Below, one piece after another: positions 59,472-64,000 of a stretch of DNA of 64,000 bases; position 1 is the first letter of the stretch; each line of letters opens with the position of its first letter. This DNA comes from Desulfobacteraceae bacterium UBA2245 (lineage in GTDB: Bacteria > Desulfobacterota > Desulfobacteria > Desulfobacterales > UBA2245). The stretch lies in assembly GCA_002347265.1 (NCBI GenBank), contig DDYB01000013.1, positions 141,991-205,990 on the forward strand, read 5' to 3'. A program made the position numbers and the translations under genes. The notes under the pieces were generated by a model that did no database searches, was not told the DNA's origin, and saw nothing but the letters and a program-made list of their open reading frames with translations.

Positions 59472-60287
59472 CTATTTCCGATAAACGCTGGGCTCAATGT
59501 AATTGAAACGATGGTTTAATCCTGTCAGGCTCTCCGAATGACCCACGAAAAAATATCCCCCATCCCGCAGGCAGTTGTAAAACCGGTTGACCAAGGCGCC
59601 CTGGGTCTGTTTATCGAAATATATCATGACGTTGCGACAGAAGATAACGTCAAAAACAAAATCACGCGACGGGGCTTCCATGAGATTGAAGCGCGAAAAC
59701 CGGACCATGTCCTGTATCCCGCGTTTTACCCGGCAATATCCGGACCAGTTCCCTGTTCCTTTTTGAAAATATCTTTTCACCAAAGCGGGGGGCACGTTCT
59801 CCAGCCGCTCGTTGGAATAAATTCCTTCCATCGCGGTCTTCAAAACGCGGGTGGATATATCCGTAGCCGCGATGCGGACATCCACGGCGCCTTCCGGAAA
59901 ACATTCCCTGGCGGTGATGGCCAGAGTATAAGGCTCTTCTCCGGTGGAACACCCGGCGCTCCAGATTTTCAACTGCGAGGGCGGCTGGGCGCTTGTTTTG
60001 ATGGTCGAAAAAATACCGCTCAGCTTTTTGAAGTGTTTATCTTCTCTGAAAAAATAAGTCAGATTGGTTGAAATGGAGTCGATCATGCTGATCAGCTCCT
60101 CGGTGCCTTCCTCTGTGGTGACATATCGATAATAGTCGGCAAAAGAATTAAAATTACCCTCTCTGAGCCGCTTGCTGAGCCTGGCCTTGACCAGTTCCTT
60201 TTTACCGGCGTGAAGGTTGATGCCGCATTGTTCATACACCAAATGACTGATCTTTTCATAGTCTCTGTCACGAAGATCAACTGTCAT
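59472..60287 (-). CDS. cheR: CheR, receptor methyltransferase
   Basis: 271 residues from ATG 60287 (a GGGGCGG stretch precedes; an ATG at 60341 has none). N-terminal CheR domain, then the SAM-binding region with S-A-G-C-S-T-G-E-E-P-Y-T-L-A, D-I-S-T-R-V-L and F-D-V-I-F-C-R-N-V-M-I-Y-F, diagnostic of CheR. It methylates receptors, opposing CheB. A hairpin lies between it and cheW at 60352-60380. Confidence 0.95.
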   Translation of the reverse strand: MTVDLRDRDYEKISHLVYEQCGINLHAGKKELVKARLSKRLREGNFNSFADYYRYVTTEEGTEELISMIDSISTNLTYFFREDKHFKKLSGIFSTIKTSAQPPSQLKIWSAGCSTGEEPYTLAITARECFPEGAVDVRIAATDISTRVLKTAMEGIYSNERLENVPPALVKRYFQKGTGNWSGYCRVKRGIQDMVRFSRFNLMEAPSRDFVFDVIFCRNVMIYFDKQTQGALVNRFYNCLRDGGYFFVGHSESLTGLNHRFNYIEPSVYRK

Positions 60288-60351
60288 ATCCGCCCCTGAA
60301 GATTTTCCATGTCCAGCCACGCTGATAAAGGTCTGCGTCATAAAAATGGCA

Positions 60352-60380
60352 GCGCCGGAATATATGCGGAATGCCGGCGC
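60352..60380 (-). repeat. Inverted repeat between cheW and cheR
   Basis: GCGCCGG (60352-60358) and CCGGCGC (60374-60380) form a 7-bp stem with a 15-nt loop in the 135-bp gap. It may attenuate read-through from cheW into cheR or stabilise the cheW mRNA. Confidence 0.4.
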
Positions 60381-60422
60381 CCGGTCCTCCGCGCCGCCTT
60401 CCGATCCACCGGCCAGTCGGGT

Positions 60423-60932
60423 TTATGCCGCAAGGCTTTCGAGCTCTTCTTTGCTCAGCACCAGATCGATATCCAGCAGGATTTTAATCGCATTATTGAT
60501 TTTAGCCATGCCCAGAATGTATTGGGTGTTCAGCTTTACCCCGAAGGTGGGGGTATCTTCGACGTCCGAACTCTTGATGTTCAACACCTCGGAAACGGAA
60601 TCCACCACAATTCCCATCATCACCGACGCAGCATCGCCGATGGTCTCGACCACCACAATGCATGTCCGGTCGGTATAGTCCATGGCTTCCATGTTGAATT
60701 TGCGCCTCAGATCCACCACCGGAATTACCTTGCCGCGCAGGTTGATAACGCCTTTGACAAATTCGGGCGTCTGGGGCACCGATGTGATCGGCATCATGCC
60801 GATAATTTCCTTGACCTTCAGAATGCTGATTCCATATTCTTCTTCGGCAAGAGAAAAGGTCAGGTATTTACCTTCTCGGGTCGCCTGTTTCTGTTTGACC
60901 TCAACCTGGGCATTTGCGGCATTTTGCGGCAT
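60423..60932 (-). CDS. cheW: CheW, chemotaxis coupling protein
   Basis: 169 residues. CheW fold with Y-L-T-F-S-L-A-E-E-E-Y-G-I, I-N-L-R-G-K-V-I-P-V-V-D-L-R-R-K-F and V-D-S-V-S-E-V-L. It links receptors to CheA. GGAGGA precedes the ATG. It heads the chemotaxis cluster, with two candidate promoters upstream. Confidence 0.95.
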   Translation of the reverse strand: MPQNAANAQVEVKQKQATREGKYLTFSLAEEEYGISILKVKEIIGMMPITSVPQTPEFVKGVINLRGKVIPVVDLRRKFNMEAMDYTDRTCIVVVETIGDAASVMMGIVVDSVSEVLNIKSSDVEDTPTFGVKLNTQYILGMAKINNAIKILLDIDLVLSKEELESLAA

Positions 60933-61009
60933 AAATCTTTCCTCCTGTTGGCCACTTTCTAAGACATGCTGATTCCGGAATTTTTCGACATTCTGTCGCC
61001 CTTATTTTT

Positions 61010-61037
61010 TTATCGGTCAATATCCAACAATTACTTA
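61010..61037 (-). promoter_or_regulatory. Possible sigma-28 promoter of cheW
   Basis: On the minus strand TAAGTAAT - 12 nt - ACCGATAA. The -10 is 7/8 to the FliA consensus and the spacer is the 12 nt seen at the other three sites, but the -35 is weak (TAAG core). Leader about 70 nt. Confidence 0.45.
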
Positions 61038-61131
61038 CCACTTTTTTCAGATATTTTCAGGCATATGATTCAACTCCCAAATAACCGGCCATAAGCCCAT
61101 TCATCGCCGGACCGGTTTTGACTGGAAAATA

Positions 61132-61147
61132 TGCAAACCATGTGCCT
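61132..61147 (-). promoter_or_regulatory. Possible sigma-54 promoter of cheW
   Basis: On the minus strand AGGCACATGGTTTGCA: 10 of 12 defined RpoN positions, GG to GC distance 10 nt. It is about 200 bp from the cheW ATG, upstream of the weaker sigma-28 candidate, so the chemotaxis operon may have two promoters of different class. Confidence 0.6.
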
Positions 61148-61302
61148 TGAATTTAAGATTCCAAAAAAAATTCAGACCCATCATCATTCACTGCGGATAT
61201 CGGCCTTGAACCATTTTATGGCCACAACGGTTCCTTGAAAGAATCAACCCGGACATCCGTCCGGGGCAACGTCATTTTTTTGACAAATTGGGGTTTTATT
61301 GA

Positions 61303-61331
61303 TTGAACTTCCCGCAATTTTATCCTATAAA
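61303..61331 (+). promoter_or_regulatory. Sigma-70-type promoter of the orphan NtrC regulator
   Basis: TTGAAC (61303-61308) - 17 nt - TATAAA (61326-61331), AT-rich flanks, about 50 bp before the ATG at 61382. A vegetative promoter would place this regulator above the sigma-54 genes in the hierarchy. Confidence 0.5.
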
Positions 61332-61381
61332 GCAATACAATTTGCATAGTATTCATGTCGGATCGATTCAGAAGGAATTCT

Positions 61382-62788
61382 ATGAAGGCTAAAATACTGA
61401 TTGCAGAAGACAACGCGCTGAGCCGTGAAAACCTCAGCGAACTGCTGTCCAGCGCCGGATATGACGTCAAGGCTGTTGAGGATGGCCGCCAGGCCATGGA
61501 TGCATATGTGGAAGATGCATACGACATGGTGATTACGGATCTGAAAATGCCTCATGTGGACGGACTGACGCTTCTAAAATTCCTGAAGGAAATCAACCCG
61601 AATAATATTGTCATCATGGTCACCGGCTACGGAACCGTTGACACGGCGGTAAACGCCATGAAGCTGGGCGCTTTTGATTTCATCGTCAAACCCATCAAGG
61701 AAGACCTCGTGGAGCTGACCGTCAAACGGGCCATGGCATACGCCCGCCTGAAAAAAGAAAACATCACCCTCAAGGATCATCTGAAGGAAAAATACGACTT
61801 CGGGAAAATGATCGGTTACAGCGAGCCGGTGAAACAGGTTTTTGACACCATCGAAAAGGTATCCCGATCCGACAGCACGGTGATCATATTCGGAGAAAGC
61901 GGGACCGGCAAGGAACTCGTCGCCAAGGCCATCCACTTCAACAGCGATCGCAAGAACAATCCCATGGTTCCCGTCAACTGCGGCGCCATTCCCGAAGATC
62001 TGCTGGAAAGCGAACTGTTCGGACATGAAAAAGGCGCTTTCACCGGCGCCATCCGCAATCGACTGGGACGTTTTGAACTCGCCCAGGGAGGAACGATCTT
62101 TCTGGATGAAATCGGCGATATGAGCCCTTCTCTTCAGGTCAAGCTTCTTCGCGTGCTTCAGGAAAAACAGTTCGAGCGCATCGGAGGCGTCAAAACCATT
62201 CATGCGGATGTCAGAATCATCGCAGCAACCAATCAGAATCTTGAAAAAGCCGTGGAAGAAAACCGCTTTAGAGAGGACCTGTACTATCGGATCAACGTAA
62301 TTCCCATCAATCTGCCTCCCCTTCGAAAACGCGGCCCGGACATCGCTATTCTGGCCAACCATTTTTTAAGGAAATTCAGCCAGGCAAAAGGCAAGCAGAT
62401 AACCAAAATCTCACCGGAGGTCGTCAACTGCTTTATGCGCTATTCATGGCCGGGAAACGTCAGAGAGCTTGAAAATCTTATTGAAATGCTGGTCGTCATG
62501 AAAGAAGGAACCGAAATCGTTCTATCGGATATTCCCGAAAAAATCCGGCAGCATCAGAAGGAAGAAACATCCTTTCAAAGCGTTGCGTTCTCTGAGTACG
62601 GCATATCCCTGAACGACATGGTCTCCGATTTTGAAAGAAACCTGATTTTAAAAGCGCTTGAAACAAGCGGCGGCGTCAAGAACAAGGCAGCCAAGCTGCT
62701 GAACCTGAACCGGACCACTCTGGTCGAAAAACTCAAGCGTCTCGACATTTCAAGCAGCCCCCGAAGTGCGCGCAGAGCAAAGGACTGA
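61382..62788 (+). CDS. Orphan NtrC-family response regulator
   Basis: 468 residues from ATG 61382 (AAGGA upstream). Receiver with Asp53 in I-T-D-L-K-M-P, AAA+ domain with G-E-S-G-T-G-K-E, G-A-F-T-G-A and F-L-D-E-I-G-D-M, then a Fis-type helix-turn-helix (N-K-A-A-K-L-L-N-L-N-R-T-T-L). No kinase gene is adjacent. It could be a second activator of the flagellar sigma-54 promoters or an unrelated regulator. Confidence 0.9.
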   Translation: MKAKILIAEDNALSRENLSELLSSAGYDVKAVEDGRQAMDAYVEDAYDMVITDLKMPHVDGLTLLKFLKEINPNNIVIMVTGYGTVDTAVNAMKLGAFDFIVKPIKEDLVELTVKRAMAYARLKKENITLKDHLKEKYDFGKMIGYSEPVKQVFDTIEKVSRSDSTVIIFGESGTGKELVAKAIHFNSDRKNNPMVPVNCGAIPEDLLESELFGHEKGAFTGAIRNRLGRFELAQGGTIFLDEIGDMSPSLQVKLLRVLQEKQFERIGGVKTIHADVRIIAATNQNLEKAVEENRFREDLYYRINVIPINLPPLRKRGPDIAILANHFLRKFSQAKGKQITKISPEVVNCFMRYSWPGNVRELENLIEMLVVMKEGTEIVLSDIPEKIRQHQKEETSFQSVAFSEYGISLNDMVSDFERNLILKALETSGGVKNKAAKLLNLNRTTLVEKLKRLDISSSPRSARRAKD

Positions 62789-62868
62789 TACGGGGGTTCC
62801 ACAGTTTGGGCAGGCAGGCACTCGCCCATATTTTTGACAATTCGGAACGCATCAGCGCGCAATGCGCC

Positions 62869-64000
62869 TTATAGAATAACTCCCGGGCCCGAATACTTTG
62901 GGGAAAACGCTTCGTCGAATCCTTCCCGGCACTGCCTGACTGCCAGGGGAAGCAATTCCAGAATATCCTGAGCGGTCATGCCGTCCGCGCCCTTTTCCAC
63001 GGCTGCCAGATCCCCGGCAACGCCATGGATGAAAACACCCTGACGAACGGCATCGGAAAGCGGCAGGCCCATCGTGAACATCGCGGCAATCGTTCCGGCA
63101 AGCACGTCGCCGGAACCCGCCGTAGCCATGCCGCTGTTTCCGCTCAGATTGATAAATACCCGCTGATCCGGAGTCCCGATCAGGGAATGCGCCCCCTTCA
63201 GAACTACAATCGCATTGAGCTTTTCCGCCGTCTCCTGCAGAATCCCCACCGGCCGGTCCGGAATGTGCGAAGCGGCAATACCGGTCAGCCGCGCCATCTC
63301 TCCCAGATGCGGCGTCATAACGGTCTGCGCCTTTCTTTTGGAAACCACCTGCAGATGACTGCAAACCGCCGTAATTCCGTCTCCGTCCAGGAGGAGGGGC
63401 CGGGAAATTTCTGCGGCCAGACGGCGCGTCAGTTCTTGAGTCTCCAGATCCAGGGAAAGCCCCGGTCCCAGAACGACCATGTCCATCTTTTCGGCAATTT
63501 CCAGAAGCGCCGGCACATTTTCCAGCGAGATACTGCCTGAAGGCGTCTGTTTTTGGGGAATAAAGACAATCTCGCTGCCCTTGCTGGCGACAAAAGGGAT
63601 CACGCCGGCCGGAGCAGCCAGGCGGGAGTATCCGCCGCCGGCTTTTAAGAACGAGAGGGCCGAAAAATACGGCGCACCGTAATACCCGGACGCACCGGCA
63701 ATAAACAGCACGTTTCCGAAGGTTCCCTTATGCCCCCAGGCATTTCGCGGCGGCAAAGCCAGCGGCGCGTTCAAGGCGGTCATCAGATCATCGGCATCGT
63801 ACAACTGCCGGGGAAAAGAGATATGGGTTGCATACAGCTCTCCGCCGTGGGCATATCCGGGATATAGAAGATTTCCCAGTTTAGGCAGCCCGAAGGTGAC
63901 CGTATAATCGGCCTGAACGGCTGTACCCAGAACCTTCCCGGTATCTCCGCTCACTCCGGAAGCGATATCCAGGCTCAGCACCCTCCTGCCGCTGCCGTTG
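62869..64000 (-). CDS. nnrD: NAD(P)HX dehydratase/epimerase (NnrD/YjeF type), 5' part outside window
   Basis: The frame is open to the right edge, so the N-terminus is missing. The first visible part (N-G-S-G-R-R-V-L-S-L-D-I-A-S-G-V-S-G-D-T-G) is the end of the epimerase domain. The following dehydratase domain has T-P-H-L-G-E-M, G-A-H-S-L-I and G-S-G-D-V-L-A-G, typical of the ADP-dependent repair enzyme that rescues hydrated NAD(P)H. Housekeeping; no link to motility. It converges on the NtrC gene. Confidence 0.93.
   Translation of the reverse strand, partial: NGSGRRVLSLDIASGVSGDTGKVLGTAVQADYTVTFGLPKLGNLLYPGYAHGGELYATHISFPRQLYDADDLMTALNAPLALPPRNAWGHKGTFGNVLFIAGASGYYGAPYFSALSFLKAGGGYSRLAAPAGVIPFVASKGSEIVFIPQKQTPSGSISLENVPALLEIAEKMDMVVLGPGLSLDLETQELTRRLAAEISRPLLLDGDGITAVCSHLQVVSKRKAQTVMTPHLGEMARLTGIAASHIPDRPVGILQETAEKLNAIVVLKGAHSLIGTPDQRVFINLSGNSGMATAGSGDVLAGTIAAMFTMGLPLSDAVRQGVFIHGVAGDLAAVEKGADGMTAQDILELLPLAVRQCREGFDEAFSPKYSGPGVIL

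Larger units (their letters stand above)
60933..61381. other. Intergenic region between cheW and the orphan NtrC-type regulator
   Basis: About 450 bp without a supportable gene. It carries the two cheW promoter candidates, a 7-bp hairpin CCCGGAC/GTCCGGG (61248-61265) and a sigma-70-type promoter for the plus-strand regulator (61303-61331). Confidence 0.6.

Noticed and set aside
1..64000. CRISPR arrays, insertion sequences, tRNA or rRNA genes.
   Set aside because: I saw no spaced direct repeats outside the coding array, no transposase or terminal inverted repeats, and no tRNA- or rRNA-like sequence.

Overview
The window is an almost complete flagellar, motility and chemotaxis locus on a bacterial chromosome of moderate to high GC. 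Gene content and order suggest a deltaproteobacterium (Desulfobacterota, probably Desulfobacterales). The signs are a tandem fli/flg/flh supercluster with FlhF/FlhG, a FliK-like/FhlB pair, sigma-54 promoters with FlrB/FlrC-like regulators, CheX phosphatases, two CheD genes and an HDOD protein. The taxonomic call is inference. Almost everything is on the minus strand. Plus-strand genes are a TPR protein (6122), pilZ-motA-motB (50258-52452) and an NtrC-family regulator (61382).

Layout, left to right. (1) 239-2686: a secreted FecR/DUF6600-type protein with a 48-bp coding repeat array, apparently unrelated to motility. (2) 3222-5831: flagellin with FlbT and FlaF, an alphaproteobacterial-style flagellin control set. 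It faces a TPR/beta-domain gene, and both have near-consensus sigma-28 promoters. (3) 7385-15224: flgL-flgK-flgN-flgM-flgJ-flgI-flgH-flgA-flgG-flgF, with sigma-28 upstream of flgM and a perfect sigma-54 site upstream of flgF. (4) 15487-22064: fhlB, a FliK-like gene, DUF2802, a small unknown gene, two histidine kinases, a second fliL, a receiver-TPR protein and fliA. (5) 22057-33844: flhG, flhF, flhA, flhB, the export gate fliR/Q/P/O, the C ring fliN/fliM, fliL, two motB-like genes and a PomA/MotP-type motA behind its own sigma-54 promoter. (6) 34213-37477: flgE-flgD-fliK, with sigma-54 upstream and hairpins on both sides. (7) 37688-44516: motE, fliJ, fliI, fliH, fliG, fliF, fliE, flgC and flgB, with sigma-54 upstream of flgB. 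(8) 44572-49863: an NtrC-type regulator, a PAS kinase and a SPOR-TPR protein, with sigma-54 upstream. (9) 50258-52452: PilZ and an H+-type MotAB. (10) 52474-60932: chemotaxis genes. (11) An orphan NtrC regulator and the 3' part of an NAD(P)HX repair gene at the right edge.

How it works together (inference from known families). The FlrB/FlrC-like pair at 44572-47225 and RNA polymerase-sigma-54 would drive the basal body, hook and stator operons through at least seven sites I can read. FliA (sigma-28) then drives flagellin, the TPR protein and flgM, and FlgM holds FliA in check until the hook is finished. FlhF/FlhG set the number and position of flagella. FlbT/FlaF would control flagellin synthesis through the long leader. 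Chemotaxis runs CheW/CheA to CheY to FliM, with two CheX-type phosphatases. Two stator types and a PilZ protein suggest tuning of torque by ion supply and c-di-GMP.

The least expected features are a MotB homologue lacking the channel aspartate beside a normal MotB, a tandem MshEN-like motif inside CheA, a CheD paralogue lacking the catalytic histidine, and the sigma-28-driven TPR/beta protein facing flagellin. fliD, fliS, csrA and fliW are not in the window.
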